A stretch of DNA of 64,000 bases from an uncultured Devosia sp. GTDB taxonomy: Bacteria > Pseudomonadota > Alphaproteobacteria > Rhizobiales > Devosiaceae. The stretch covers positions 2,610,001-2,674,000 of the forward strand of contig NZ_CAUQDV010000001.1 in the NCBI RefSeq assembly GCF_963517015.1. The letters run 5' to 3'. The notes beneath the pieces are model-generated. The model ran no database searches. It was not told where the DNA came from and saw only the letters and a program-made list of their open reading frames with translations. Position 1 is the stretch's first letter, and each line of letters starts with the position of its first letter. Made by a program: the position numbers and the translations under genes. Below, in pieces: positions 48,950 through 57,022 of this stretch.

Positions 48950-50269
48950 TTGAAGCGCATTGCCCTGGTGACGATCGGCACGCAAGGCGACGTTCAGCCC
49001 TATCTGGCCCTGGCCATTGCCCTCAAGGAGCGCGGCTACTCGGTCGTCCTCGGCGCATCGGAAGAATTCCAGGGCATGGTGGAAGGCTATGGAATCGAAT
49101 TCCATACGCTCGGGCCCTCGATCCAGTCCTTCCTCAACCAGCAGCGTTTCGAAAATGCGATGAGCCAGTCCATGCTCATCAATGGCCCGTCCCTGCTGCG
49201 GCAGGGCCAGCAGATCGTCGATACCGCCGCCCGCCATGCCTGGCGCATGTGCCAGGGCGCGGACATGCTGATCCTCAACATGAATACCAGCTTTGGCATC
49301 GACATCGCCGAAGCCCTGCGCATTCCGGCGATCATGGTCGCCCTGCAGCCGCTCAATTCGACTAGCGAATTTCCGCTCTGCATGTATTACGGCGCTGATT
49401 TCGGTCCGGCCTTCAACAAGCTGACCTATGCGACGATGACCGTGCAGCAGATCTATTACAACCTGCCGCGCAACAAGCTGCGCCGCGAGCTGATGGGGCT
49501 TGAAGCGCGCAAGAACGGCGGCTTCTTCCGCAACACCGACGGCACTTATCTCACGACGCTTTACCCCTATTCGACGGTTGTCTCGCCGCGTCCGCGCGAC
49601 TGGCCCAAGGGCGCCATCGTCACCGGCTACTGGCAGCTCAAGGACCGGACCGACTGGCAGCCGTCGCCGGAGTTCCAGAAATTCCTCTCCGAGGGCGAGG
49701 CACCGGTCTATATCGGTTTTGGCTCCATGCCCTTCGGCGCCGAGCGCAATACCAAGATCCTCAAGGAAGCCGTCGCCATGTGGGGCGGCCGTGCCGTGGT
49801 GGCGCGGGGCTGGGGCGGCATCAATCCGCAGGACCTGCCCGACAGCATTTTCGCCATCGAGAAAGCGCCACACGACAAGCTGTTCAAATATGTCTCGGCC
49901 GTGGTGCATCACGGCGGCGCAGGCACAACCTCCGCCGGCCTGCATCTGGGCCGGCCGACCTTTGTCGTGCCGCAGATCGTCGACCAGCCCTATTGGGGGC
50001 GCCGCGTCTACGAGATGGGCTGCGGCCCGAAGCCCGTCCGTCTGCGCAAGCTGACCTCGGAAATCCTGGCTGGTGCGCTAGCCGATCTCTCGACCAATGA
50101 GGATTATCGCCGCAACGCTGCCGACATTGCCGAGCAGCTGCATGGCGAACAGGGTACCGACAAGGCGATCAAGGTGATCGAGCGCGTAATGACCAACTAC
50201 GTGCCGCCGCACCTCAAGAAGCCCAAAAAGGTCAAGCAGGCCAAGGCGCCACTCAAGCTGGTCGGCTAG
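48950..50269 (+). CDS. Glycosyltransferase, MGT/GT1-like (GT-B fold)
   Basis: A 439-aa GT-B glycosyltransferase. The N-terminal half begins IALVTIGTQGDVQPYLALAIALKERGYSVVLGAS, as in UDP-glycosyltransferases of the GT1/GT28 type. The C-terminal nucleotide-sugar site is VVHHGGAGTTSAGLHLGRPTFVVPQIVDQPYWGRRVYEMG. Substrates may be sterols, glycolipids or small hydrophobic molecules. A basic Lys-rich tail (KKPKKVKQAKAPLK) may bind membrane. The start is TTG at 48950 with GAGGTAAGAAC directly upstream. Confidence 0.87.
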   Translation: MKRIALVTIGTQGDVQPYLALAIALKERGYSVVLGASEEFQGMVEGYGIEFHTLGPSIQSFLNQQRFENAMSQSMLINGPSLLRQGQQIVDTAARHAWRMCQGADMLILNMNTSFGIDIAEALRIPAIMVALQPLNSTSEFPLCMYYGADFGPAFNKLTYATMTVQQIYYNLPRNKLRRELMGLEARKNGGFFRNTDGTYLTTLYPYSTVVSPRPRDWPKGAIVTGYWQLKDRTDWQPSPEFQKFLSEGEAPVYIGFGSMPFGAERNTKILKEAVAMWGGRAVVARGWGGINPQDLPDSIFAIEKAPHDKLFKYVSAVVHHGGAGTTSAGLHLGRPTFVVPQIVDQPYWGRRVYEMGCGPKPVRLRKLTSEILAGALADLSTNEDYRRNAADIAEQLHGEQGTDKAIKVIERVMTNYVPPHLKKPKKVKQAKAPLKLVG

Positions 50270-50329
50270 ACTTCGTCATATTCGCATCATGTTGTTTCTG
50301 CAGCCTGATTTCCACCAAGGGTTGGGTCC

Positions 50330-50779
50330 ATGTTGTTACGTCTTTTCAGAACCACTGCCGCTATCGGGGTGTTGTTGTCAGCCGTGCCTGCCTTGGCGCA
50401 GTCCATCGCCACGGCGGCCGAGGTGGTTCAGGCCATGGGATTTGCCGACACTTACGAACACCATGTCGACGAGACCGTGGCCAGCATGATGGAACAGGGC
50501 CTGATCGGAGGCGAGTTTGCCACGACCAAGGATGTGATCAAGCTCGAGGCCGAGGTGCGGCAATATCTGATCGACGAGCGTGCGCAAGTGTCCAGCATGC
50601 TGGCTCTGAGCCTCGATCAGAATCGCAGCATTGGTGAATTGCAGATGCTCAAACTGATGTTCGAGGAAGGCGTGACGATCGACCAGCTGCCGGGTCAGGT
50701 GAGCTATTCGCTCAAGGCGGAAATCTACGCGGCCATGTCGGGCCATGCGCTGGTGGTGGCCATGGGTAGTGGCTCCTAG
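50330..50779 (+). CDS. Secreted protein of unknown function
   Basis: A 149-aa protein with a clear signal peptide (LLRLFRTTAAIGVLLSAVPALA). The mature part is mostly helical, with TYEHHVDETVASMMEQGLIGGEFATTKDVIKLEAEVRQYLIDERAQVSSMLALSLDQ, and no cysteine or catalytic signature. It loosely resembles the helical DUF2059 type in its repeated short helices, but I cannot assign it. It lies 60 bp after the glycosyltransferase and could be cotranscribed. Confidence 0.72.
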   Translation: MLLRLFRTTAAIGVLLSAVPALAQSIATAAEVVQAMGFADTYEHHVDETVASMMEQGLIGGEFATTKDVIKLEAEVRQYLIDERAQVSSMLALSLDQNRSIGELQMLKLMFEEGVTIDQLPGQVSYSLKAEIYAAMSGHALVVAMGSGS

Positions 50780-50806
50780 TTTCACCTGAATTTCCCCACC
50801 CACGGT

Positions 50807-50833
50807 GTCACCCCGGCTCAAGGCCGGGATGAC
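50807..50833. repeat. Intergenic palindromic repeat, copy D
   Basis: GTCACCCCGGC-TCAAG-GCCGGGATGAC, almost the reverse complement of copy A at 2192-2218. It lies between two convergent genes. Confidence 0.7.
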
Positions 50834-50867
50834 ATCGCGTGTGGGAACTTCAGTGCACCGCGCGTGC

Positions 50868-51224
50868 CTATTCGGCGTCGCAGACCACTTCGAGATTGTT
50901 GCCGTCCGGATCGATGACAAAGGCGGCGTAGTAGGTCGGCGTGTAATCGCGCTTGCCCGGCGCGCCATTGTCCCGCCCGCCATTGGCGAGGGCTGCGGCG
51001 TAGAAGGCTTCCACGACCGCCCTGTCCTGCGTCTTGAACGCCAGGTGGATATTGGAGCCGCCCTTGTCGTCGGCACCGATCCAGAAATCGGGATATTCGC
51101 GACCCAGCCCGGCGGCGCCGGGATATTCCATCATGACCTGGTAGCCGAGTGGGGCCAGGGTTGCCTTGTAGAAGGCCAGCAGGCCGTCGAATTGAGTGGT
51201 GCGCAGGCCGAGGTGATCGAGCAT
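50868..51224 (-). CDS. VOC-family (glyoxalase/bleomycin-resistance-like) protein
   Basis: A 118-aa protein of the vicinal-oxygen-chelate superfamily with MLDHLGLRTTQFDGLLAFYKATLAPLGYQV, then SNIHLAFKTQDRAVVEAFYAAALANGG and FVIDPDGNNLEVVCDAE, which carry the expected metal-ligand His and Glu positions. The length indicates a single alpha/beta repeat pair that would dimerise. Substrate unknown. The ATG at 51224 has GGAGGAC upstream; a longer in-frame ORF is not supported. Confidence 0.85.
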   Translation of the reverse strand: MLDHLGLRTTQFDGLLAFYKATLAPLGYQVMMEYPGAAGLGREYPDFWIGADDKGGSNIHLAFKTQDRAVVEAFYAAALANGGRDNGAPGKRDYTPTYYAAFVIDPDGNNLEVVCDAE

Positions 51225-51261
51225 GGGAAGTCCTCCGTGAATGACGCCTTCATGGAGCACT

Positions 51262-51318
51262 GATCTGCTGACGGGATGTGTCAGCAGATCACGAAAAAGG
51301 GAGGCTCGCGCCTCCCTT
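51262..51318 (-). terminator. Two tandem perfect hairpins after the symporter gene
   Basis: AAGGGAGGC/GCCTCCCTT (51297-51318, loop TCGC) is followed on the minus strand by TTTCG and is a good intrinsic terminator for the symporter gene. Next comes GATCTGCTGAC/GTCAGCAGATC (51262-51290, 7-nt loop, 11-bp perfect stem), which lies just upstream of the next gene on this strand. Confidence 0.78.
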
Positions 51319-51342
51319 CTCATTTCGGATCGTCGCCGTGGC

Positions 51343-52722
51343 TTATTGCGCCGGCACAGCCTGAACCTCGTTGGCGTCAAGCGCCTCGATGCTCTCGCCG
51401 CGATCGTAAGCCGCCTGATCAAGAATGCCTTCGCGCTTGGAGACGATGGTCGGGACCAGGGCCTGACCGGCGACGTTGACGGCGGTGCGGCCCATATCGA
51501 GGATCGGATCGACGGCAAGCAGCAGGCCGACGCCTTCGAGCGGCAGGCCGAGGGTCGAGAGAGTCAGCGTCAGCATGACCGTGGCGCCGGTGAGACCAGC
51601 CGTAGCGGCCGAACCGATGACCGACACGAAGACGATCAGCAGATATTCCTGGATGCCGAGCTGGATGCCGAAGAACTGGGCCACGAAGATGGCCGAGATC
51701 GCCGGATAGATGGCGGCGCAGCCGTCCATCTTGGTGGTCGCGCCAAGCGGCACGGCGAAGGCGGCATATTCACGCGGCACGCCCAGGTTCTGCTCCGTGA
51801 TGCGCTCGGTGACCGGCAGGGTGCCGATGGAAGAGCGCGAGACGAAGGCGAGTTGGATGGCTGGCCAGGCGCTCTGGAAGTAGCGGATCGGGTTGAGGCC
51901 ATGGGCCTGCAGCAGGACCGGATAGACCACGAAGAGCACGAGGGCCAGGCCGATATAGATGGCGGCCGAGTACCAACCGAGCTGGGCCAGAGCGTCCCAG
52001 CCGTAGACGGCCACGGCATTGCCGAGCAGGCCGATGGTGCCGATTGGCGTCAGGCGAATCACCCACCACAGGATCTTGTGGACGATCTTGAGGAAGGAGC
52101 GGTTGAAAGCGAGGAAGGTATCGGCAGCAGCGCCGACCTTGAGGGCGGCGATGCCGACGGCGATGGAGACCACGAGGATCTGCAGCACGTTGAAGTTGAG
52201 GCTGGTCGTTGCGCCGCTGTCGGTGACGCGCGTCGATGCCTGCAGGCCCAGGATGTTGGAGGGGATCAGGCCCTTGAGGAAGTCGAGCCAGGAGCCGGAC
52301 GAGGCCGGTGCCTTGGCGGCTTCGGCAGCGACGGCGGTGTTGAGGCCCGGCTGGATGATGAGGCCCAGCGCAATGCCAATGGCCACGGCGATCAACGCGG
52401 TGATGGCGAACCAGAGCAGCGTCTGCCACACCAGCTTGGCAGCATTGTTGAGTTCGCGCAGGTTGGCGATCGAGGCGACGATGGCGGTAAAGACCAGCAC
52501 CGGGACGAGTGCGCGCAGGAGCGACACAAAGGTCGAGCCGATGGTGGAAAGGGTCTGGACCAGCCAGTTCGGATTGCCGGCGGCGTCTGGCCCCATGTTG
52601 CGGGCGATATAGCCCAGGATCAGGCCGACGACCATGGCGGCGAGCACCTGGAAGCCGAAAGAACGATAGAAGGGCTTTGGCGCCTTGGGCGCTGCACCTG
52701 CAGTAAGCGTTGTGGGTGACAT
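51343..52722 (-). CDS. Dicarboxylate/amino acid:cation symporter (DAACS/GltP family)
   Basis: A 459-aa secondary transporter with about eight membrane segments and the family's re-entrant loop signatures: SRSSIGTLPVTERI (serine-rich HP1 motif), PLGATTKMDGCAAIYPAISAIFVAQFFG, the motif used for Na+ and substrate, and PLEGVGLLLAVDPILDMGRTAVNVAGQALVP. It imports C4-dicarboxylates or glutamate/aspartate with Na+ or H+. The ATG at 52722 starts the usual N-terminus, ahead of segment 1 (SFGFQVLAAMVVGLILGYIA). It is monocistronic. Confidence 0.92.
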   Translation of the reverse strand: MSPTTLTAGAAPKAPKPFYRSFGFQVLAAMVVGLILGYIARNMGPDAAGNPNWLVQTLSTIGSTFVSLLRALVPVLVFTAIVASIANLRELNNAAKLVWQTLLWFAITALIAVAIGIALGLIIQPGLNTAVAAEAAKAPASSGSWLDFLKGLIPSNILGLQASTRVTDSGATTSLNFNVLQILVVSIAVGIAALKVGAAADTFLAFNRSFLKIVHKILWWVIRLTPIGTIGLLGNAVAVYGWDALAQLGWYSAAIYIGLALVLFVVYPVLLQAHGLNPIRYFQSAWPAIQLAFVSRSSIGTLPVTERITEQNLGVPREYAAFAVPLGATTKMDGCAAIYPAISAIFVAQFFGIQLGIQEYLLIVFVSVIGSAATAGLTGATVMLTLTLSTLGLPLEGVGLLLAVDPILDMGRTAVNVAGQALVPTIVSKREGILDQAAYDRGESIEALDANEVQAVPAQ

Positions 52723-52896
52723 TGAGTGACCTATATTCTCTGCCGGGAATCCACTCATAAATTGAGCGGGCCGCCCGGAAATTGGCCACAATCTACGCCT
52801 GCCCCGCATTAAGTGCTGCGCACGGCATTCCCTTTCCACAGTGGGAATAGAAAATTCCTATCGAACTTGAGCTCTGCTGCGCAAAACCAGTTCAAA

Positions 52897-53532
52897 TCAC
52901 GCTTTTCTTAGGATGAATGTTGCGATTCCGGCCAGAATTGGCGGTAGCAGGAGCGCAGCAGCAAAGCTCAGCACCAGGGCGCCCGGCCCCGCGTCGAGCC
53001 AGGCGAGGATTGCCACGCCAATGGCCGCCAGGCCGAAGGCTGATCCGATTACTCGGTGGACCCAGAGCCAGGCCGTATCCGAGCGAAGCCGCCAGGGAAT
53101 GCGCATGCCGGCATAGGTGTGCCGCTCGGCCTCGAACAGGATCACGCCCAGCACCAGCAGCGTGAGCGCCAGGGCAAAGCCGGTGAAGCGGATGAGATCG
53201 AGGTCGGAGCCGATGCCCATGAACAGCAGGCCCAATTGGCTCGCGGCCACGACAGCCATGATGAAAGTCACCTCCGGATCGAAAATGTGCTGGGTCTTGG
53301 CATAGTGGTTTTTGGTCAGCCGCCGCCCGAGCACGAAGAACAGCGCCAGCAGCGCGACCTGCAGCAGCGGCGCAACCAGCAGGGCATCCCGCGGCCAGAG
53401 CCAGTCAGCCGTGCTGCCCGACCAATGCGCGGGAAACGCATATGTCAGAGGGATGCGGACATAGCCGACGCCGGTCAGCGCCAGGGTCACGGTCAGCAGC
53501 AACAGGTGAAAGCGGGTGACGAGGTTTTGCAT
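52897..53532 (-). CDS. SdpI/DUF1648-like membrane protein
   Basis: A 211-aa protein with about six hydrophobic segments. The first part has a DUF1648-like stretch (YVRIPLTYAFPAHWSGSTADW), and the later part carries the SdpI-type signature YAGMRIPWRLRSDTAWLWVHRVIGSAFGLAA. SdpI of Bacillus is an immunity protein for the SDP peptide toxin, but proteobacterial homologs have no known role. The ATG at 53532 begins the first membrane segment. Confidence 0.78.
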   Translation of the reverse strand: MQNLVTRFHLLLLTVTLALTGVGYVRIPLTYAFPAHWSGSTADWLWPRDALLVAPLLQVALLALFFVLGRRLTKNHYAKTQHIFDPEVTFIMAVVAASQLGLLFMGIGSDLDLIRFTGFALALTLLVLGVILFEAERHTYAGMRIPWRLRSDTAWLWVHRVIGSAFGLAAIGVAILAWLDAGPGALVLSFAAALLLPPILAGIATFILRKA

Positions 53533-53650
53533 GCGGCCAGATATAGGCAGCCGCCGGTCGGGGGGAAGCTCTGCTGACAGGAAATGCCGTCCCGCAATGA
53601 AACCCTCGCCCCGTTCAACAATTGGCCCATTGCAACGGAAGGATGATTTG

Positions 53651-54499
53651 ATGTTCATCGTATTGGGTGCCAGCGGCAATATCGGCTCGCAAGTCACCAA
53701 AATTCTGAGCCAGGCCGGCGAGCCGGTGCTGGCCGTGGTGCACAGCGCGGACAAGGCTGATGCGATCCGCACGGAGACTGTCGAGCCCGTGGTGGCCGAT
53801 CTCCGCGACAGCGACGCCCTGCGCCGCATCTTCCGCAGGGGTCAGCGTGCCTTTCTCCTCAATCCGCCCGGCGATCCGACGGGCGACAGCAATGCGAGCG
53901 AGCTGGAGACGGCGCACAGCATTGCCGATGCGCTCGCAGACAGTGGCCTCGAAAAGATCGTGCTCGCATCCACCTATGGTGCGCAGCCGGGGGACGGGAT
54001 CGGCGATCTCTCGACGCTTTACGAATTCGAGCAGTTGGCAGGAGCCAGCGGCATTCCCCTCGCCATCAATCGCGGCGCCTATTACTTCAGCAATCTCGAG
54101 ATACTGGCCGACGCCGCACGCGATGGCGTGTTGCCAACTGCCTTCCCTGCCGACTTCACCCTGCCCATGGTGTCGCCACAGGACCTTGGCGTAGCAGCGG
54201 CGGAACGGCTGCTGAGTGGGGTGGACGACGTTGGCATCCGATATGTGGAGGGCCCTGCCCGTTATAGCTTCGGCGATGTTGCAGCATGTTTCTCTCAACA
54301 CCTTGGCCGTGACGTGCGTGTGCAGACCACGCCCCGCGATCAATGGGAGGAGAGTTTCAAAGCTGTGGGCTTCTCAGCTGCCACGGCGGGCGCTTTCGCC
54401 CGCATGACAGAGGCAACGCTGGACGGGCCGGAATTGCCGGACAATCCCATACGGGGGCGCGTGACGCTGGAAGATTATATCGCGGGCCTGCTGCGCTAG
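53651..54499 (+). CDS. NAD(P)-binding NmrA-like oxidoreductase
   Basis: A 282-aa atypical short-chain-dehydrogenase-fold protein. The start FIVLGASGNIGSQVTKILSQAGEPVLAVVHS holds the NmrA-type GASGNIG dinucleotide motif; IVLASTYGAQPGDGIG and FPADFTLPMVSPQDLGVAAAERL follow. There is no classical YxxxK. Relatives reduce quinones or act as NADPH-sensing regulators. The ATG at 53651 has GGAAGGATG upstream. It faces the ribosomal operon across a bidirectional terminator. Confidence 0.86.
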   Translation: MFIVLGASGNIGSQVTKILSQAGEPVLAVVHSADKADAIRTETVEPVVADLRDSDALRRIFRRGQRAFLLNPPGDPTGDSNASELETAHSIADALADSGLEKIVLASTYGAQPGDGIGDLSTLYEFEQLAGASGIPLAINRGAYYFSNLEILADAARDGVLPTAFPADFTLPMVSPQDLGVAAAERLLSGVDDVGIRYVEGPARYSFGDVAACFSQHLGRDVRVQTTPRDQWEESFKAVGFSAATAGAFARMTEATLDGPELPDNPIRGRVTLEDYIAGLLR

Positions 54500-54514
54500 C
54501 TGCAGCCCAAGAGA

Positions 54515-54538
54515 AAAGGGCCGGTTTCCCGGCCCTTT
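54515..54538. terminator. Bidirectional intrinsic terminator between NmrA-like gene and rpsI
   Basis: AAAGGGCCGG (54515-54524), loop TTTC, CCGGCCCTTT (54529-54538): a perfect 10-bp stem flanked by A-rich/T-rich sequence on both sides. It serves rpsI on the minus strand (stem then TCTCTT) and the NmrA-like gene on the plus strand. Confidence 0.85.
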
Positions 54539-54559
54539 CCAAAACACAACAGTTCGAGC

Positions 54560-55039
54560 TTAGCGCTTCGAGAACTGGAACGAACGACGGGCCTTTGCCT
54601 TGCCGTACTTCTTGCGTTCGACGACGCGCGAGTCGCGGGTCAGGAAGCCACCCTTCTTGAGGATCGGGCGCAGGCCCGGCTCAAAGAAGTTCAGGGCCTT
54701 GGAGATACCGTGACGAACGGCACCAGCCTGACCGGACAGGCCACCACCAGCAACGGTGACGACGACGTCGTACTGGTCGTTGCGTTCGGTGACGACGATC
54801 GGCTGCTTGACGATGAGCTGCAGAACCGGACGGGCGAAGTAGGTGGCGAATTCGCGACCGTTGACGGTCACGGTGCCCTTGCCCGGCTTGATCCAGACGC
54901 GAGCGACAGCGTTCTTGCGCTTGCCGGTTGCATAGGCGCGGCCCTGGGCGTCGAGCTTCTGAACATGCACCGGAGCGGTGTTGACAGGAGCGACGGTCGA
55001 GGTGCCGAGGTCTTCGAGGGAGTTGATGGTTTCGGCCAT
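54560..55039 (-). CDS. rpsI: 30S ribosomal protein S9
   Basis: A 159-aa S9 protein with ATGKRKNAVARVWIKPGKGTVTVNGREF, VTVAGGGLSGQAGAVRHGISKAL and the conserved C-terminal KKYGKAKARRSFQFSKR, whose terminal Arg contacts the P-site tRNA. The N-terminal extension (about 30 residues) is usual for Alphaproteobacteria. It begins one base after the rplM stop. Confidence 0.98.
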   Translation of the reverse strand: MAETINSLEDLGTSTVAPVNTAPVHVQKLDAQGRAYATGKRKNAVARVWIKPGKGTVTVNGREFATYFARPVLQLIVKQPIVVTERNDQYDVVVTVAGGGLSGQAGAVRHGISKALNFFEPGLRPILKKGGFLTRDSRVVERKKYGKAKARRSFQFSKR

Positions 55040-55040
55040 A

Positions 55041-55505
55041 TTACTTCACCCGCGCATTCTTGGGATTCATCGCAACAACGTCCAGCTTGGCTGGGTTCTG
55101 CGCTTCATGGGGATGCTCGGCGCCCGAGTAGACGCGGAGGTTCTTGAGCTGGGCGCGGGTCAGCGGGCCGCCCGGCATCATGCGACGCACGGCGTTCTCG
55201 AGCACGCGCTCAGGGAAACGGCCTTCGAGGATCTGGCGAGCCGAACGATCCTTGATGCCGCCCGGGAAGCCGGTGTGCCAGTAGAACTTGTGCTGGTCCA
55301 GCTTGCGACCGGTCAGCTTCACCTTGTCGGCATTGATGACAACGATGTTGTCGCCCATGTCCATGTGGGGGGTAAAGGTAGGCTTGTGCTTGCCGCGCAG
55401 GCGCGAGGCAATGATCGAAGCAACGCGACCCACGACGAGGCCATCGGCGTCGATCAGGATCCACTTCTTTTCGATCTCGCTCGGTTTTGCCGAGTAAGTG
55501 CTCAT
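55041..55505 (-). CDS. rplM: 50S ribosomal protein L13
   Basis: A 154-aa L13 with KWILIDADGLVVGRVASIIASRLRGKHKPTFTPHMDMGDNIVVINADKVKLTG and MLPGGPLTR-type MMPGGPLTRAQLKNLRVYSGAEHPH. The ATG at 55505 is the family start; the longer in-frame ORF is leader. rplM-rpsI is the universal pair. The leader upstream (55506-55640) may carry autogenous control but shows no feature I can name. Confidence 0.98.
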   Translation of the reverse strand: MSTYSAKPSEIEKKWILIDADGLVVGRVASIIASRLRGKHKPTFTPHMDMGDNIVVINADKVKLTGRKLDQHKFYWHTGFPGGIKDRSARQILEGRFPERVLENAVRRMMPGGPLTRAQLKNLRVYSGAEHPHEAQNPAKLDVVAMNPKNARVK

Positions 55506-55642
55506 ATTGAATTTCCCTAGAAAATGGGGGCTTGCAGCCTCCATCCAGGGACGAAAGCGGCACGTTCGGCGGTCCGTGTAGGGGGGATTCCACACCCCGT
55601 CAATAGCCTTGATTTAATGCAGCAAAATCAATGGCTTACAAT

Positions 55643-55662
55643 TGCGGTATTATTATACCGCA
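55643..55662 (-). terminator. Hairpin after ctaA
   Basis: TGCGGTAT/ATACCGCA with loop TATT, a perfect 8-bp stem, begins 8 bp after the ctaA stop on the minus strand. No long U-tract follows (ATTGTAAG), so it is a probable but not certain terminator. Confidence 0.6.
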
Positions 55663-55669
55663 TTCCAGA

Positions 55670-56734
55670 TCAGACCCGGGCCCGCCCCATGTCGGCGATA
55701 TAGGCCATGGCGACACCGGCCAGCATGAAGGCCAGGGCCTGGTGACCAACGGCCAGTGAGATCGGCACGGCGTGAAGCAGGGTCATGATGCCCAGTACCA
55801 CCTGCAGCAGCACCAGGATCGCGAGCCGCGGCAGCCAGCCATGCACGCCCTTGTAGCCGCCCATGGCATGCTGTTGCCAGAGCAGCACGGCGACATAGGC
55901 GGTGATGACATAGGCAATGGTGCGGTGGATGAACTGCACGGTCAGGTTGTTTTCAAACAGGTTCCGCCAGAAGGGCTGCATCGCACCCAGACCATCGGGG
56001 ACCAGTGCGCCATCCATCAGCGGCCAGGTGTTGTAGCCCATACCGGCATCGAGACCGGCAACGAATGCCCCTGCCCCGATCTGGAAGATGATCAGCACCA
56101 ACAGGATCGTGGCAGACGCCATGTTCTGCCCGGTGACAAACCCGGTCACCCGGCCCGGCTCCAGCGAGCGCGGCACATAGATCAGCGCGATGAACAGCAG
56201 AGAGGCCGCCGTGAGATGCGCGGCAAGGCGATATTGCGATACCGAGGTCAGCTCGGTCAGGCCCGAGGACACCATCCACCAGCCCAGGGCGCCCTGGAAA
56301 CCGCCAAGGATGAACAGGCCAAACAGCGGCCAGGCGAGCTGCGCGGTGAAGCGCTTCTGCACCAGGAAAACCAGGAAGGGCACGAGGAAGATCAGCCCCA
56401 GCACGCGGCCGAGCAGGCGGTGCAGATATTCCCAGAAGAAGATGTATTTGAAGTCGCTCAGCGACATCCAGCTGTTGTTGACCGTATATTGCGGGATCTG
56501 CTTGTAGGCCTCGAATTCGGCATTCCAGTCGGCGTCGCTCAGCGGGGGAATCGTTCCTGAAATGGGCTTCCAGCTGGTGATGGAGAGGCCCGATTCTGTG
56601 AGGCGGGTGATGCCGCCGACCACCACCATCAGCAGCACGAAGGCGGCCATGGAATAGAGCCAGATGCGCACGGGGCGCAGGCGGTCGCTGGCCAGGCTGG
56701 TCTCACTCAGTGCGGCATTATGGGCGGTGGTCAC
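55670..56734 (-). CDS. ctaA: Heme A synthase (COX15/CtaA)
   Basis: A 354-aa inner-membrane oxidase that converts heme O to heme A for cytochrome aa3. About eight membrane segments are visible, along with GGITRLTESGLSITSWKPISGTIPPL, FWEYLHRLLGRVLG, RLAAHLTAASLLF, FIHRTIAYVITAY and AVGHQALAFML, which carry the heme-ligating histidines. It lacks the Cys pair of Bacillus CtaA, as expected of the COX15-like type 2 class. The GTG start at 56734 has GGGAAAG upstream. Confidence 0.94.
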   Translation of the reverse strand: MTTAHNAALSETSLASDRLRPVRIWLYSMAAFVLLMVVVGGITRLTESGLSITSWKPISGTIPPLSDADWNAEFEAYKQIPQYTVNNSWMSLSDFKYIFFWEYLHRLLGRVLGLIFLVPFLVFLVQKRFTAQLAWPLFGLFILGGFQGALGWWMVSSGLTELTSVSQYRLAAHLTAASLLFIALIYVPRSLEPGRVTGFVTGQNMASATILLVLIIFQIGAGAFVAGLDAGMGYNTWPLMDGALVPDGLGAMQPFWRNLFENNLTVQFIHRTIAYVITAYVAVLLWQQHAMGGYKGVHGWLPRLAILVLLQVVLGIMTLLHAVPISLAVGHQALAFMLAGVAMAYIADMGRARV

Positions 56735-56803
56735 GGCGCTTTCCCGGTGTCGGTCACAAGCGCGGAGTGGTATGCCGCTGGGCACGTCCCTGCAATAGCC
56801 CCG

Positions 56804-57019
56804 ATGCCGCATATGACCCAGCGTAATCGCAAAGCCCTTGGAATTTTGCTGATCCTCGGCTCGATCGTGGCCTGGCTCAGCATCTTCACGTCGGTCTATC
56901 TGGCCTTCCCGCCCGACCTACCGATCTGGATCCTGATGCCTTATTTCATCGTGGCCGGCATGGGCTGGCTCTATCCAGCCATGTGGATCATCCGCTGGAT
57001 GGCCAAGCCCGACGCCTGA
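56804..57019 (+). CDS. DUF2842 small membrane protein
   Basis: About 71 aa with two hydrophobic segments (ALGILLILGSIVAWLSIFTSVYLAF and WILMPYFIVAGMGWLYPAMWIIRWM), the DUF2842 pattern. The family is restricted to Alphaproteobacteria and is often beside ctaA, so an accessory role in cytochrome oxidase assembly is possible. ATG codons at 56804 and 56813 are both plausible; neither has a strong ribosome-binding site. Its stop lies 3 bp before the convergent polysaccharide-deacetylase stop. Confidence 0.78.
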   Translation: MPHMTQRNRKALGILLILGSIVAWLSIFTSVYLAFPPDLPIWILMPYFIVAGMGWLYPAMWIIRWMAKPDA

Positions 57020-57022
57020 AAA

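Noticed and set aside
51241..52719. 492-codon plus-strand ORF over the symporter gene
   Set aside because: Asp/Glu/His/Gly-rich shadow; the minus strand carries the DAACS signatures and a terminator.
55506..55669. Ribosomal-protein leader (L13 autoregulatory element) before rplM
   Set aside because: There is only an imperfect GTGT/ACAC hairpin, with no match to a known L13 leader structure, and the only good stem belongs to the ctaA 3' end.
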